Shown: positions 12,877 through 26,467, counted from the stretch's first letter. The stretch: DNA of 64,000 bases from Microcebus murinus (GCF_040939455.1 NC_134104.1:7711501-7775500), one strand, 5' to 3'. Numbers and translations are program-made. Notes: generated by a model not told the origin, from the letters alone.

Positions 12877-13240
12877 TATATGTATACCATGGAGTACTAT
12901 TCAGCTCTAAGAAACAATGGTGACATAGCACATCTTATATTTTCCTGGTTAGAGCTGGAACCCATACTATTAAGTGAAGTTTCCCAAGAATGGAAAAACA
13001 AGCACCACATATATTCACCAGCAAATTGGTATTAACTGAACCTAAGTGGTCACATAGGTACTACAGTAATAGGGTATTGGGCAGGTGGGAGGGGGTAGAG
13101 GGGCGGGTATATACATATATAATGAGTGAGATGTGCACCATCTGGGGGATGGTCATACTGGAGACTGAGACTTGTCGGGGGAGGGGGGGAAATGGGCATT
13201 TATTGAAACCTTAAAATCTGTACCCCCATAATATGCTGAA
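12877..13240 (+). other. L1 3' UTR with two G-rich blocks and poly(A) signal
   Basis: G-rich blocks at about 13079-13107 (gggcaggtgggagggggtag) and 13176-13190 (gtcgggggaggggggg), then tacccccataatatgctgaaataaa. The same order is seen in every young L1 end in this window. Confidence 0.85.
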
Positions 13241-13258
13241 ATAAAAAAAAATCACTGA

Positions 13259-13870
13259 AAAAAATGAACAATATCATTGAGCTGTAGGATAACTTCAGGT
13301 AGTCTAACATACCTATAATTGAACACCATAGGAAAGGAGGGAAAGGGACAAGAAAATATTTGAATAAATAATAGCTGAAAATTTTATTTTGATAAAAATC
13401 ATAAACCCACTAATCCAAGAAATTGAATGAACTATATATAAGCACGGGAAAACTACACCAAAGTGCAACACAGTCAAATTGCTCAAAACCATTTAAACAG
13501 AGAAAATCGTAATCAGAGAAAAAGGGCACCTTACATACAGTGAAACAAAGATGAAAATGACATGAGACTGATGTTGGAAACAATGTGAGACCAAAGACAA
13601 TGGAGCAAATATATTTAGAGTACTGGAAGTAAAAAAGTTATCAAGCTGGACTTCTGTGCTTACCAGAAAAATCTTTCACAAAAAGGTAAAATAAAGTGTA
13701 TTTTAATCATTCAAAAGTTGAAAAATCCATTTCTAGTAGACCTGAGTCACAAGAAATGTTAAAGGAGGTCCTTCACACAGAAGAAAAGTAATACCAGATA
13801 GAAATCTGTAAATATATAAAGGAAAAATACTGGAAATGCTACAAAATTTGATAAATATGAAAGGGGTGGG
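13259..13870 (+). repeat. Old L1M ORF1 remainder
   Basis: Continues the sequence broken at 6286. A-rich, with stretches matching old L1 ORF1 (aaagggacaagaaaatattt; ccactaatccaagaaattga). No open frame. Confidence 0.6.
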
Positions 13871-14185
13871 GTCTTTTTCTTATTTTTAAAATCTTCTTTA
13901 AGAGATCATTAATGATATCATTAGCTATCATGAAGTGCAAATCAAAGTTACAATGAGATATTACTTTATACCCATTATGATGGCTAAAATTAAAAAGATG
14001 AACAATAACAAGTGCTGATGAGGAGGTGGAGAAGTTGGAAGCCTCATACATTGCTGGTGGGAATGTAAAATAGTGCAGCCACTTGGAAAACAGTCTAGCA
14101 GTTCCTCAATAAGTTAAACAATTCCACTGCTAGGTATATAATGAAAGGTAATGAAAACATATGTTCACACAAAAACTTGAACATA

Positions 14186-14520
<335 letters not shown>

Positions 14521-14902
14521 AAAAACTTGAACATAAATGTTCATAGTCGCATTATTCATAAAAGTAAAAAAACAGAAACAGAATGTCCATCAACTGAAGA
14601 ATGGATGAATAAATGTGGTCTATTCATATAATAAAATATTTGGTAATAAAAAGTGAAATACTGACACATGCTTCAAAATGAATAAACCTTGAAAACATTA
14701 TACTTGGTGAAAGAAGGCAGTCACCGAAGACCACCTTGGCCATTTTGTATGATTAAATTTATACTAAATGTCTAAAATAGACAACTTTATAGGGACAGAA
14801 AGAGTAGTGGTCATCTAGGTCCGTGGGGGATGGAGGAATAGGAGTGACTGTTAAGCAGGATATCAGGCTTCTTTTTGTGGTGATGAAAATATTCTAAAAT
14901 TG

Positions 14903-15220
14903 GCCAGGCGCGGTGGCTCACGCCTGTAATCCTAGCATTCTGGGAGGCCGAGGCAGGTGGATTTTTTGAGCTCAGGAGTTCAAGCCCAGCTTGAGCAAGA
15001 GCAAGACCCCATCTCTACTAAAAATAGAAATAAATTAGCTACACAACTAAAAATACATAGAAAAAATTAGCCAGGCATGGTGGCACATGCCAAGTAGTCC
15101 CAGCTATTCAAGAGGCTGAGGCAGAAGGATTGCTGAGTTTGAGGTTGCTGTGAGCTAGGCTGATGCCATGGCACTCTAGCCTGGGTAACAGTGTGAGACT
15201 CTGTCTAAACAACAAAAAAC
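14903..15220 (+). mobile_element. Alu, older copy
   Basis: Dimer with more changes and no long A-run. Target duplication at 14885-14902 and 15221-15238, 17 of 18 matching (gaaaatattctaaaattg). Confidence 0.94.
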
Positions 15221-15345
15221 GAAAATATGCTAAAATTGATTATAGTGATTGCTGCAAAATTCTATGAACATACTAAAAACCATTAAATTATACATTTTAA
15301 ATGGGTGAATTATATAGTATGTGAATTATATTGCAATAAAGTTGT

Positions 15346-16704
15346 TACATAAAAGATAATTGACTATTTAAAGTAATTGCCATGTATTATAAGGCTTATA
15401 ATATCTAGAGAAGTAAATGTATGACAACAATAACACAAAGGCCAGGAGGAGGAAATGGAAGTATACTTTGTAAAAGTATACTTTTATTCTATTAGTATTC
15501 TGGTATAATGTACTTATAAATCATAAATCAATTATTAAAAAGAGCTAGTGAGCCAAAAAAGATACAATGTGGAATTAGAAAAAATACACAATGAATTTTA
15601 AAAGATGGAAAAAAAGGAAATCAGAATGAATAGAGCTCAAATGGAAAATAAGTAATAAGATGATAGATTTAAACCCAACAATACGAACAACTACATTAAA
15701 TGTAGATGTATAAATACCCCAATTAAAAGGCATAAATTGGCAGGTTGCCTAAAATTGAATATGCAACTAAATGATGCTTATAAGAAACCTAGTTAAAAGA
15801 TAAAGACAAAAATATATTTAAAGGGGTAGGGAAAGACATACTGTTCTAATACTCATCTAAAGAAAGCTGGAGAAGCTATATTAATGTCAAACAAAGCATA
15901 TTTCAAAGCAAAGAATATTACTGGAGATAAAAGTTGTTTCATAATGATGAGTCAATTCATCAAGAGGACACAATTCTAAATATTTAGGTAACTATTAACA
16001 TAGCTTCAAAATACATGAATCAAAATTATTTAGAACTCCAAGAAGAAACAAATCTGCAATTATGGATTTCATACCCTAATTGAAACGATGAGTTGATAGA
16101 AAGAAAGTACACAGAAAACTTGAACAACACAACCAACCAGTCTCATTGGTTGATTGATATTTACAGAACACTCCACCCACCAAGATCAGAATACACATTC
16201 TTTTTTAAGCGCACACAGGACATTTACCAAGATAGACCATATTGTGGGCCATAAAACAATTCTTAAGTCTTAATAAATTTAAAAGGGTTTGAATCATACA
16301 AAGGATATTCTCTGACTTTTGGAATTAAGTTGGGAATGAGTAACAAAGATATCTGGAAATCCTCCAAATATTTAGAAACTAAGTAACATACTTATAAATA
16401 ACTCATGGGTCAAAGAAAAAATCAAAATTAAAATTAGAAAAATATTTTGAAGTGAACCAATATTAAAACACAACATTATAGGACCGGATGGGTTTAACGA
16501 TGTCTGTCACATTTATGCGAGAAATAATACCAATTATACACAAACTCATTTAGAAAATTGTAGAGAGGAAAACCTCTGGATTTATTATATGAAGCCAACA
16601 TCACCCTGTTATCAAAATCAAAGAAAGGCATTACAAGAAAAGGTAATATAGACTAATATTTTCCATAGACATGGAAATAGATGCAAAAAATCTTTTAAAA
16701 TTTA
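15346..16704 (+). repeat. Old L1M inter-ORF and ORF2 5' part
   Basis: Resembles the old L1 spacer between the ORFs, then endonuclease and early RT regions. Examples are catttaccaagatagaccat near 16222 and a GPDGF-type site at about 16483. No open frame. Continues at 17840. Confidence 0.65.
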
Positions 16705-17827
16705 GAAAAAAGGAAAACAACTAACAGAATGAAGAGACAACACACAGAGTGACAGGAAATATTTGCAAACCATATATCTGATAAGGAGTTAATATCCAAA
16801 ATATATAAGGAATACAACTCCATAGTAAGAAAACAACCCAATTAAAAAATGGGCAAAGGACAGATATTTCTCAAAATAGACATTTCTCAAAAGAAGACAT
16901 ACAAATGCCCAACAGGTTCATGAAAAAATACTTAACATCATTAATCATTAATTGTTAGGAAAATGCAAATTAAAACCATAATGAGCTGTCACCTCATATC
17001 TGTTGGAATAGCTATCATCACAAAGATGAAAACAAGTGTTGGTGAGTATGTGGAGAAAAAGGAACCCCTATACACTGTTGGTGGAAATGCAAATTAGTAC
17101 AGCCATTATGAAAAATGGTATAGTGGAAGTTCCTTAAGAATTTAAAAATAGAACTACCATGTGATCTGGCAATTGCACTTTTGTGTCTATATCCCAAGGA
17201 ATTGAAATCAATCTGTTGAAGAGATATCTGCACTCCCTTGTTCGTGGTAGTATTCTGGAATCAACTTAATTAACCAACAAATGGGTGGATAAAGACTACA
17301 TGGTATATATACACAATGGAATACTATTCAGCCTTTAAAAAGAAGGAAATTCTGTCATTTATGACAACAGGGATGAACCTAGGGGACATCCTGCTAAGTC
17401 AAATAAGACAGTCACAGAAAGACAGATACCACATGATCTCACTTATATGTGGAATCTAAAAAAGTTCAAATCATAGAAGTAGAGAATATAATGGTGGTTA
17501 CCAGAGGCTGGGGGATGGGGTGAAGAGAGAGAATGGAAAGATTCTGGTTAAAGGGTACAAAATTTCAGTTAGGCAGGAAGAATAAGTGTTTTGAGATCTA
17601 TTTGCACAGCAGGGTAACTACTGTTAATAATAATGCATTATATATTTTAAAATAAGAGAGCAAATTTCAAATGTATCACCAAAAAACATAAATAAGTGAG
17701 GTGGTGAATGTTAATTCACTTGATTTAATTATTTAATTATTTGATATCATTATATACAGATATCAAAACATCACATTGTACCTCATAAATGCATATAATT
17801 ATTATTTTCTAATTAAAATGATATTAA
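16705..17827 (+). mobile_element. L1MA-like 3' end inserted in older L1M
   Basis: ORF2 C-terminal region and a 3' UTR with the usual ccagaggctgggggatgggg, and atatcaaaacatcacattgt near the end. Target duplication ttttaaaattta (16693-16704) and ttttaaaaatta (17828-17839), 11 of 12. The host L1 reading resumes at once on the far side. Confidence 0.82.
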
Positions 17828-17839
17828 TTTTAAAAATTA

Positions 17840-19340
17840 TGAAACTGGATTCAACAATAATATAAAAAGAATAGCAAAATTGGATTTATTCCAGGAAAGG
17901 TTGGCTTAACATTTAAAAATCAATTAATGTAATTTACCACATCAATAAGATTAAAAAAGGAACACTTTTAAAATCTGAGACATATGATCATGAAAATTGA
18001 TACAGAAAAAGCTTTTGACAAATCTAGTATTGATTTCTGATTTTAAAAAAAGCTTTCAGTAAACTAGGATGATAAAAGAACTTCCTCAACCTGATAAAGG
18101 CATCTACAAAAAACCTATAGTTAATATTATACTTGTAAAATACTGAATGCTTTCAGTTTAGGATGAAGAATAAGGTAAGATTGCCTGCTCTCATCACTTC
18201 TATTCAATATCATACTTCATTGCATTGTATGCAGTTCGATAAGACAAGAAATTAAAGGCATCCAGATTGGAAAGAAAGAACTAAAACTATCTTTATTCTC
18301 AGATGACATGTTCATCTATGTAGACAATGCTATAAAATCTATTAAAAAGCTACTAGAACTAATAAATGGGTTTAGCAAGGATGCAGCATATAAAATAATA
18401 TATAAAAACAATTATATTTCTATATCTTAACAAATAACAGAAATTGAAATTAAAATAAATATCATTAACATCAAAAATGGAAAACAGGGATAAATTTGAG
18501 AAAATATATACGTGCAAGATCTCTACGCTGAAAACTACAAAATATTCCTGAGGGAAATTAATGAAGACCTCAATAAATGGATATACCATATTCATGGAGA
18601 AGGTTTAATAATGTTATAATGTTAAGTCTCCCCATATTGTTCTATGATTAATCAAACTTATCTAGATTTAATCTAATCTTTCTCAATATCCAAGGAGGCT
18701 TTTTTGGTAAAAATTGACAAGTTGATCCTAAAATTTACATGGAAATAAATTGAATATAATAATCAAAAGCAAATGTGGAAAAGAACAAATTTGGAGGACT
18801 TACACTACAATTTTAATATTTATTATAAAGAAACACTAATCAAGATAGTATAATATTAGCATAAAGATAGACAAGTATGTCAGTGAAACAGAATAGAGAT
18901 TCTAGAAATAGATTCACACTTACATGGTCATTTGATTTTCAACAATTGTGCCAGGTAGTTCAATGGGAAAAGGATAATCTTTTCAAAAAAATCACATTGA
19001 AATAATCAGTTAACTGTATGCAAAAGGAAAGTGAACCTCAATCCTCATGATACATCACATATAAAAATCAACTATAAAATGATCATAGACCCTAAATACA
19101 GGAGTAAAAACTATAAAATTTCTAGCAGAAAAGTCTTACTGATATCGAGTGGATTGGCAGATTTCTTTAAAGACAAAAACACAAAGTACAAAAGAAAATT
19201 AATAAATGTTAATTAAAATTGAAAAATTTTCCTTAAAACTTCAGAAGACATAAAAATACTATTAAGAAAATTAAAAAGCAAAAAGAAAGAAAGAAAAAGA
19301 AAATTAAAAATCAAACAGTAAGTTAAGGATTTAAACAAGA
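17840..19340 (+). repeat. Old L1M ORF2, RT part
   Basis: Matches L1 reverse transcriptase coding sequence in order: gaaactggattcaacaataa, gatacagaaaaagcttttga, then a decayed FADD region near 18297. Many stops. Confidence 0.7.
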
Positions 19341-19489
19341 GCCTGATAGCGTCTCACGCCTGTAATCTCAGCTTCTCGGGAGGCTTAGGCTGGAAGATTG
19401 CTTGAACCCAGGAGTTGGAAATTTGCTTGAGCAACATGGTAAGACCCCATCTTTTAATTTATAAAAAGATTCTTTCTTTGAAAAAAAAA
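19341..19489 (+). mobile_element. Alu-like monomer (FLAM/FRAM type)
   Basis: A single 7SL-like arm (ctcacgcctgtaatctcagc, then gcaacatggtaagacccca) with an A-tail. Flanks gatttaaacaaga (19328-19340) and gattttaaacaga (19490-19502) look like an eroded target duplication. Confidence 0.75.
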
Positions 19490-19640
19490 GATTTTAAACA
19501 GACATTTCAACAAAGAAGATATGGATTGCAAATAAGCACAGGAAATGATGCTCAATTATCATTAGTTCTTAAGGAAATGCAAACTAAAACCCCACTGGCA
19601 TACTACTATATGCCCACTAGAATGGCTACGATTTAAAATG
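19490..19640 (+). repeat. Old L1M ORF2, last part
   Basis: Resumes after the Alu monomer with cagacatttcaacaaagaag, then aatgcaaactaaaacccc, typical L1 ORF2 3' sequence. Confidence 0.7.
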
Positions 19641-20316
19641 ACTGACCGCACTGTCTCCTCTCTGACATGGCACTCATTGCTCAGTGCTACTCACCACCTT
19701 TCAGTAGACTCCTCATTTGGGCCTCAGCTGTCTTCGCCAGTGTTGGAATTTCCTGGAGCCTCCAGGGTCTGTACTCTGGCAGTATAGGGTTGGAAACCGA
19801 GTAAGAGAAGAGCAAGAATTTGAGGAAGGGATGGGTCCTATCTAGGAGAGCAGTAAAGGTAACTTTAGGTTGGAGGTTTAAGAAGCCCATGAGAACAGGA
19901 TAAAGGCACATGTGGAAGAAAAGAGGAGCAAAGACAGAGCAAGAGGAGATGAGGAGAAGCAACCAAAAATTTCCAGAGAAACTAAAGGCAAAACAGCCTG
20001 GCCTGGTTAGAACAGACGTCAGTGGGCTCCAGGAACATCCGCGTGGGTTCCCACCCACAGACGGGAGTGGGATAGCAAGATATTAGGGAGTCAGTGAAGA
20101 AGGGCACCATTTGTGTGGCCTCAGGATCTAACAGGAAGGGGCCACCCTCTGCAGCCGAGACGTGGGGGCAAGCAGCACCGCACTGGGTGCCCGAGGCCTT
20201 TGCTGCCCAGCGGGCTGAGGTTGGTCGGGGCACAGGCTGTGCCGTAGAGGATGAGATTTGTCTGAAAGGAAGACGTGGCCCAAGCAGCGAGTTGCCTTAG
20301 CAGGTGCAAACCCAAC
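19641..20316. other. Unique intergenic sequence
   Basis: Richer in GC than its surroundings. Overlapping frames on both strands lack codon bias or known domains. No gene supported. Confidence 0.4.
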
Positions 20317-20490
20317 TGGAACATTTTCTAGTTCCGTGACCTTGGGGAAGTTACTCAACCTTTTTAATGTTTATTTTCTCATTTGTAAGATAGGGGCAAA
20401 AGTAATCTCTACTGTATAGAGTGCTTGGAGAAGTGAAATGTCGCATGTTCGTAAAGCAGTGGCTCAAGTGGCTGTTAGTAAATACCATTT
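20317..20490 (+). repeat. MIR element
   Basis: The MIR core pattern is visible: gtgaccttggggaagttact, then ctcatttgtaagataggggc. Confidence 0.75.
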
Positions 20491-22959
20491 GGGAGGCAGT
20501 AAGGGGCAGAGCTTGGGCTGAGAGGTTTTGAGGAAGGTCACATGGGGGTTGGGGGGACCAGATTCAGAGGCCCCCACAGCCAGTTTGTGGTGTGGCTCTT
20601 GTCCTGTAGCCTGGGCTTTCTGTTTGTTTGCTGGGCAGCCCCCACTGTGGCAACCAGCTCTCCAAGAGCTTAGATGACTTCAGAGGCCACTGGCTGAGGT
20701 GTGCAGGGCTGCGGCGGGATGGAGGGCAGCAGGGCAAGGCTGGGGCTGGCTCAGGCTGGAGGTGAGGTGAAGGAGGTGAAGGGAGGATGAGCTGACAGCT
20801 GGTGCAGGTGGTAGAGTGTGTGGGGGCTCAGGCCAGGACAAGGTGGCCCACTGCTGCCCCCACAGCCCTGCAGGTCAGACTCACTGGCAGGCCTGAGCAA
20901 GTCCAGAATTTCAAGGCACTGGAGGAGAAAAGGGGTGGCGGGTGTTGGGGGAAGCAGGCGCTCAGTTAGGGGCTGACGGAGTAACAGGTGAAAGTGCAGC
21001 AGCAATGCCCTCTGCCTGGCCCAGACCAAGTCCCTTAAGTCTGAGGTTACAAGCAGAACTCACATTTAACAAGGCCAGCAAGCTGTACTGCCTGCCAGAG
21101 GCTGAGATGCCTCCACACTGCTGGTCGTGGGCCATTGCCCCCCAGCAACCTTCCACATATTTTACTATCATAGATGACATCAGTCTCCAGTCCTGGAATG
21201 ATGCGGCCTTTTGTCTCTTCTGCCCCCTGCTGTACTCCTGCACCTAGAGCAGCACCTGTGCGGGTAGATTTGATGAATTAGCAAATGAGCAGGTGATGGT
21301 GTTGGAGTTCAGCAGCCCACACGGCTCACTCCTGGAGGCAACAGAGGGGTGCACCAAGGTCCCCTGGGAGAAGTGAAGGCAGAAAGGGGGTGAGGTTGAG
21401 GGCACCAGGCCCCCTCCCCTAGGAGAGGTCCCCAGAGGGGCAGGGAGGAGGGGAAGGAGCTGTTGGCTCTGCAGGAAACAGGGTTTGATCCCAGGAAGGG
21501 CTAGCAAGCGCTATGCCTCAGCTTTCAAAGGTCTGGCAGTGTAGTGGTTGTGGTAGTTTTGAAACTGGAAGTGAAAGCAACGTGGCCTCCAACAAGGCCC
21601 CAGTAAAAGCTGGAGTCCTGCTGGCGCTGGGACAGCAGCCAGCGTCTGGAAGCACAATGTCCGTCTGTTCCATTGCTTGCTTTTTTCAGAGGCTGTTGGC
21701 TCACTCCGCTGGAATGGGGTGGCACTTCAGGACACGGAGCTTGGAGCTGGTGGCAGATTTCTTGGAACTGGTGGCAGGGAGATCTAAATTAAGAGCTTTC
21801 TATCACACCAAATAAATAGAAGCTGAAATAGAGAACTGAAGGAATTAGGCAAAATGCCTTTACACGTAACTTGAAAAATGGAGAGGGAAAAATTTAGAAA
21901 ACAGAATGGTATTTATTCACTGGAGTCCCAAGGTATTTTCTGAAAACAATGACACCTCTGTTTGACATAAAAGCAAATATTAGAAAGAGCAAGTTTTCCT
22001 CTTTGAAGTGCCCTGCCACGGAAGCCTGGTAATGCACACCAACCGCTCTGTTTCAAAGGCTCTTGGCAAGATCAAGGGATTGGCCCAATTTCGAGCGCTG
22101 TCCTTCTGAGGCGACATGAGTCACCTTTGGCTTGGAGTTGTCCTCATGGTGGTTTCTTGCTCAGCACTGCTGAAACACACCTACTGTGGATTTACCTGCA
22201 CCCTTGCGGGCAGGGCCTGGCCACAGGGAGAAGGTACTTTCCTTTGTTTTTGGCAGAGGATGGCCTGTAGCAGGGCCAGGCGTGGTGGGGACAAAGGAAG
22301 GTCTGTCAGTGTCAATGGTGTCCTCTAATAACCATTTCAAATGTTATAAAGGGCATGTTTGGCACCAGCAGACCAGCTGTTTCACCTTCAGACAAAACTC
22401 CAGGCCCCAACACAATCTCCAGGGGGAGCAAAAGCCCCACTCTGCAGCATTTGCCAATTTTTGTGGTGTAAATACTCCCTCTATAGTCAATTTCAGGCTA
22501 CCAGTGTGACACCACTGAACCCAGAGTCGGGAAGAGAAGCATTGTGTAGCATTTCCCCCATACAGATCCTATATACATCAGTAAAGCACCATAATAAACA
22601 GTACTAATCAGGAAGCACTTTGTTTTTAATATAGTTAAGTATATAATTCTAAATAGCTACTGTATTTAATAACCAGCTCACAAAAATTTGTGAAAATTTA
22701 ACAGTTGGCTCTCGTTGAGACTGGTACACGCTGACTCCCACACCCCAAGCTTCACCTGTACTGTGGAGAAAGGCAGGGCAATTTCTTGCAAAGTAGATGA
22801 TCCTACTTGCCAGTGCCAGGCAACCTCAGGACAACTTACAATACCTTGCCAGGATGCTTTTAAATTACATCCCCTTGATGATGGATATTGAACAAATATG
22901 GCTATCTGGCAAATCTGGCTATCAAATGCCCACGAACCATCTGGTTATTTGTGAAGTGC
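20491..22959. other. Unique, GC-richer intergenic sequence
   Basis: No repeat or coding gene recognised. Frames up to 107 codons overlap on both strands and are likely chance. In human this interval hosts non-coding transcripts near DSCR9, but no homology could be shown from sequence alone. Confidence 0.4.
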
Positions 22960-23340
22960 CTATTCAAATCTATTTCTAAACAAACAAATGTATTGGTTAT
23001 CTTTTTCTCATTGATTGGTAATAGCTCTTTACACATTCTGGAGAGGTCTTTTGTTGGAAGTATGTATCAGCAATTTCTCCCACTTCGTGGCTTGCCTCTG
23101 CACTCTCTCAATGGTAACTTAATAGAGTTCATTGCAACAAAATCCAGTTCATCAGTTTTTATTCTTATAGTTAGTGCTTATTTCCTAATAAATCAATCCA
23201 AAAGATTGTTTTCTTGTAGAAGCTGCATTATTTTATTTAATATTTTTCATATTTAGGACTATGACCCATTTGGAAATGATTTTGTATAGTGAGGTCTTTT
23301 CTTTCCATATGCATATTACAAATTATCATCCTTAATGTAG
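22960..23340 (-). repeat. Old L1 ORF2 fragment, minus strand
   Basis: T-rich strand with ggtcttttgttggaagtatg, then cccacttcgtggcttgcctc, the complement of L1 ORF2 3' coding sequence. Confidence 0.75.
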
Positions 23341-24647
23341 TTAAAAATCATTTTCTGCCTTGATGGTTGATCTGAGTTGATTGGATGACTCATTAGGATT
23401 TTATAGTTCAAAGTGTCAATTTCTGCATTTTTGCTAAATAGTATCTTTTTTCACCTTTAAAGGGAGAATAAGAGACAATATAAAGCAGAGTGGATGGTGG
23501 AATAGAGGCGATGATGGAATGAGTAACAGTTCTCACGGGGACGCCTGGACCACACACCTTCCCTGCTAGGATCAGCCTTGCCCAGACCCTTCTAGTGCAC
23601 GAGTGTGAATCCTCCCAGCGAGCCAACCACAGGGCTCTGATCCTAAACCCAAACTGGATAGGAAAGGCTGACTCAAAACCACTCATTCAGGTATTCTGGG
23701 AAAGCCACAGGTGCAATTGTCCTTTGCTGCAGAATCACAGTATTCAGAGTCGATTCAGAGAGATCTCAGGAACAAAGCTGGTGTTTTCAAAATGACTTTA
23801 AGGTGATTTGATTTCTTGTTTTACCACTTGATTATGTTCCAGCCTAAGCTACACCCAGGATGTGCTACTTCCTAACCTAATACAGCCTTCCTCACAGTGC
23901 CATTGACACTCTCTCCCTATGCATTCCTAGGACCTTAATCTCATTACCAATTATTAGCTTCCCTTTATCAAGGGTTTATGTGCTAGGCACAGGGCTAAGC
24001 ACTTTATCAGAAATTTATTAATCGATATACCTTCCTTGCTTCTCCTTCAAAGCCCATCTCACCACCTTAAATTACATTTTATGTCTGTTGGATAAGTTTC
24101 ATGTTTTCTACTGTATCAAAACATCTCACCTAGAACCTAGCACGCAGTAGGCACTCAGTACACAACCTGAATGGATGGTTCCCAGTTTCCATTGGTTTCC
24201 ACAGCAGGCCTTGCCCATCCTTCTCAGCAAAGCACTTAGGGTAAAATGGGCCACATGAACATCCCCTCTTAAGTCAATCATGTCAGAATGATGAGAAGAA
24301 AATAAAAAAGAACTAGACATGTCTGATGACCAATTCTTTTTACAATTATTCTTTTAATTTTGTTGCATAAGCATTTAAAATATCTAAATATATTTCTCAT
24401 TTCTCCTGTGGTCATTTTGGAGATGTTTTTTGGTCCTCACTCTGACAAGCCATGCTATCACTTTACTGCCTCTGCTTTTTCAGTCTCATGAGTACTTCAC
24501 ATTGATGACAGAAATTTCCACCTTTGCTACTATTTGTCCTACTGGTCCCCTTTAATCCATTTCTCTAGTCATGTGATTGAAAAACCACTCTAAAATAGTT
24601 TTATTGCTCAGTTTGTGGTGTGAATACTTTGGTCGCCTGTCTTGACT
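23341..24647. other. Intergenic, small MIR only
   Basis: A short MIR fragment lies at about 23950-24015 (ctaggcacagggctaagcac). Nothing else recognised. Confidence 0.4.
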
Positions 24648-24669
24648 ACACACACACACACACACACAC
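24648..24669. repeat. (CA)n microsatellite
   Basis: About 11 uninterrupted CA units at the left edge of the Tigger-like element. Confidence 0.95.
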
Positions 24670-24982
24670 CCCTCCCCTCCCCTTATCCATGGAGGAAAGG
24701 TTCCAAAACCCCCAGCGGATGCCCGAAAGCACAGATAGTCCTAAATTCTACATATACTAGTTTTCTCATATACATACAAACCTGTGATAGTTTAATTTAT
24801 AAATTAGGCACAGTAAGAGACAACAGTAACTAATAAAGCAGATATAGTAATAAAAGTAATGAATGTGGTCTATTAAAATACCTCATTGTATTATATATAC
24901 TCACCTATTTTCAGACCACAGTTGACCGTGGGTAACTTAAATTGCAGAAAGTGAAATCTGGAACAAGGGTGGATTACTGTAG
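24670..24982. mobile_element. Tigger/MER2-like DNA transposon remnant
   Basis: Starts ccttatccatggaggaaagg, then cccccagcggatgcccgaaa, and ends gggtggattactgt. These are the ends of a TcMar-Tigger type non-autonomous element. Same family as 35024-35893. Exact family name uncertain. Confidence 0.65.
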
Positions 24983-25554
24983 GCTTTGAAATTACCCTCG
25001 AAATGCAGTAACATTTTGCATTGCTGGGGCACCACTTCAATCTTATATTGGATTACAATGCAGAAGACAGGTTTTTAAAATTTCCTTTCTTTAATAATCT
25101 TTTAAGTGCTCAGCAGACTCCTCTGAGGCTCCTCTAAAAAGGAAATCCTTCAGTCAACCTCAGTGGTTCATAAATCCACAAATGCCTCCAAAAAAAAAAA
25201 AAATCAACACTGAGGAATGCAATTTATCTTCAAATCCTTATGTGCATTCACATTAAAAATCTTAATTTAGCCTAGAACAGTAAACTCTCTATCATCTCTG
25301 TATAAACTTTCCATTCACAAATTTAAATAGTCAATCTTGTGAGACTGAGGTTGGCAAGCTTTATTTAGGCGCAAAGGAATATTTGATCCAGGCTCTAAAA
25401 CTTGGTCAGGCTCCTCAGACATAGCATGGCATGCCTGTTCTTTCCAAATAAAGTCACTTTTTAAATGTTAGCATAACACACCTGTCCTGAATTTTCAAGT
25501 AGAAGGCATTTTTTAAATCATCTGAGAAAGAATGGACAAGAATGACAGTAAACA
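24983..25554. other. Sequence beyond the likely TTC3 poly(A) site
   Basis: No repeat or gene seen. It contains a second AATAAA (25360-25365, minus), so it may be 3' UTR in a longer TTC3 transcript. Confidence 0.4.
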
Positions 25555-25573
25555 CTCCTGTTTTAGAATGCTC

Positions 25574-25579
25574 TTTATT
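25574..25579 (-). promoter_or_regulatory. Candidate TTC3 polyadenylation signal AATAAA
   Basis: The minus strand reads ctgAATAAAgagcattc, followed about 20 bases on by a GT-rich stretch (aggagtgtttactgtc), the expected arrangement. A second AATAAA lies at 25360-25365 and could serve a longer 3' end. Confidence 0.55.
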
Positions 25580-26467
25580 CAGACTGTTACTGGACAAATG
25601 TAAGGTATGCTCACAAGTTTCTCAAGTCAGGTACAAAACATTCTCATTCAGATGCTCTTCTTCTTTGTACTTGTTGCTACAACCGAGTCACTGTGCTTCT
25701 CAACATCCACAGCTCTCAATTCTTATGAACATACAGACAACGTTTTAGGGACCACCAGGGAGAATACGTTTCCAGATAAGGAGTGAGCTTCTACAGACTA
25801 AGTCACCAAGACATCAAAACTCACGGTGAACAAAGACAGAGGAAGGTGACCAATGAGCTCAAAAACTCGTGACTCTTTAAGTTTCCAGTGGAACAAAGAC
25901 CACACTGAAAAACATTTTTTCATCCTTCATGTTTGAGAAAAATGGAATGTGTTCAGAACTCATATTTCTATATTTACCACTATCTATATGCCACAAAACA
26001 ATACCTAATTTTTAAATAGTTTTTTAATGCAGTTATAGTTTTGCTCTCAGGCCACAGTACAAGATTGCATGCATCACTGTACACAAATGGCAAATACTGA
26101 ACGACTGTAACATAGACACCTCGGGATTGTCTAATTACACAATTTCTCTTTTTGGTGGTGGGATAAGGAAGGAGAATGATGGTAACTGTTTGCACACAGC
26201 CTGTTGTGTGCTCAGCACTGCGCTGGGTGTCAATACCCAAGCACTTGTTGACTGACTCACAAAGAAGGACAGATGCTGCTAATAAGATTAATAGCGTATT
26301 TGAGGAATAAGTTCCCAATGTAGGGCTGGTATGATGAGTACATAGACTCAACTTTGGGGGAAAAAGTCTTAGTAGATACTGATAAAAAAAAGTGTTCTGT
26401 AATTGATTTTCAAAAATCACATTATACCTTTAAAAGAAAATAAAACATTTAAAAAATGGAAGGGGTC

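Larger units (their letters stand above)
6287..13246 (+). mobile_element. Near full-length young strepsirrhine L1
   Basis: Begins with the typical L1 5' end (ggggggtggatcaagatggt) and ends with an A-tail after the 3' UTR. Target duplications are aaaagtcactga (6275-6286) and aaaaatcactga (13247-13258), 11 of 12 matching. It has a 5' UTR (6287-7740), ORF1, ORF2 and 3' UTR (12877-13240). An Alu lies at 12082-12411. Both frames are broken, so it cannot be active as read. Confidence 0.93.

Noticed and set aside
19687..21815. Frames of 60-123 codons on both strands in GC-richer intergenic DNA
   Set aside because: No shared protein motif, no splice signals, and both strands equally open. Best explained by base composition.
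25980..26420. 146-codon minus frame in the TTC3 3' UTR
   Set aside because: No domain, follows two TAG stops of TTC3 and has no splice signal joining it. Likely chance.
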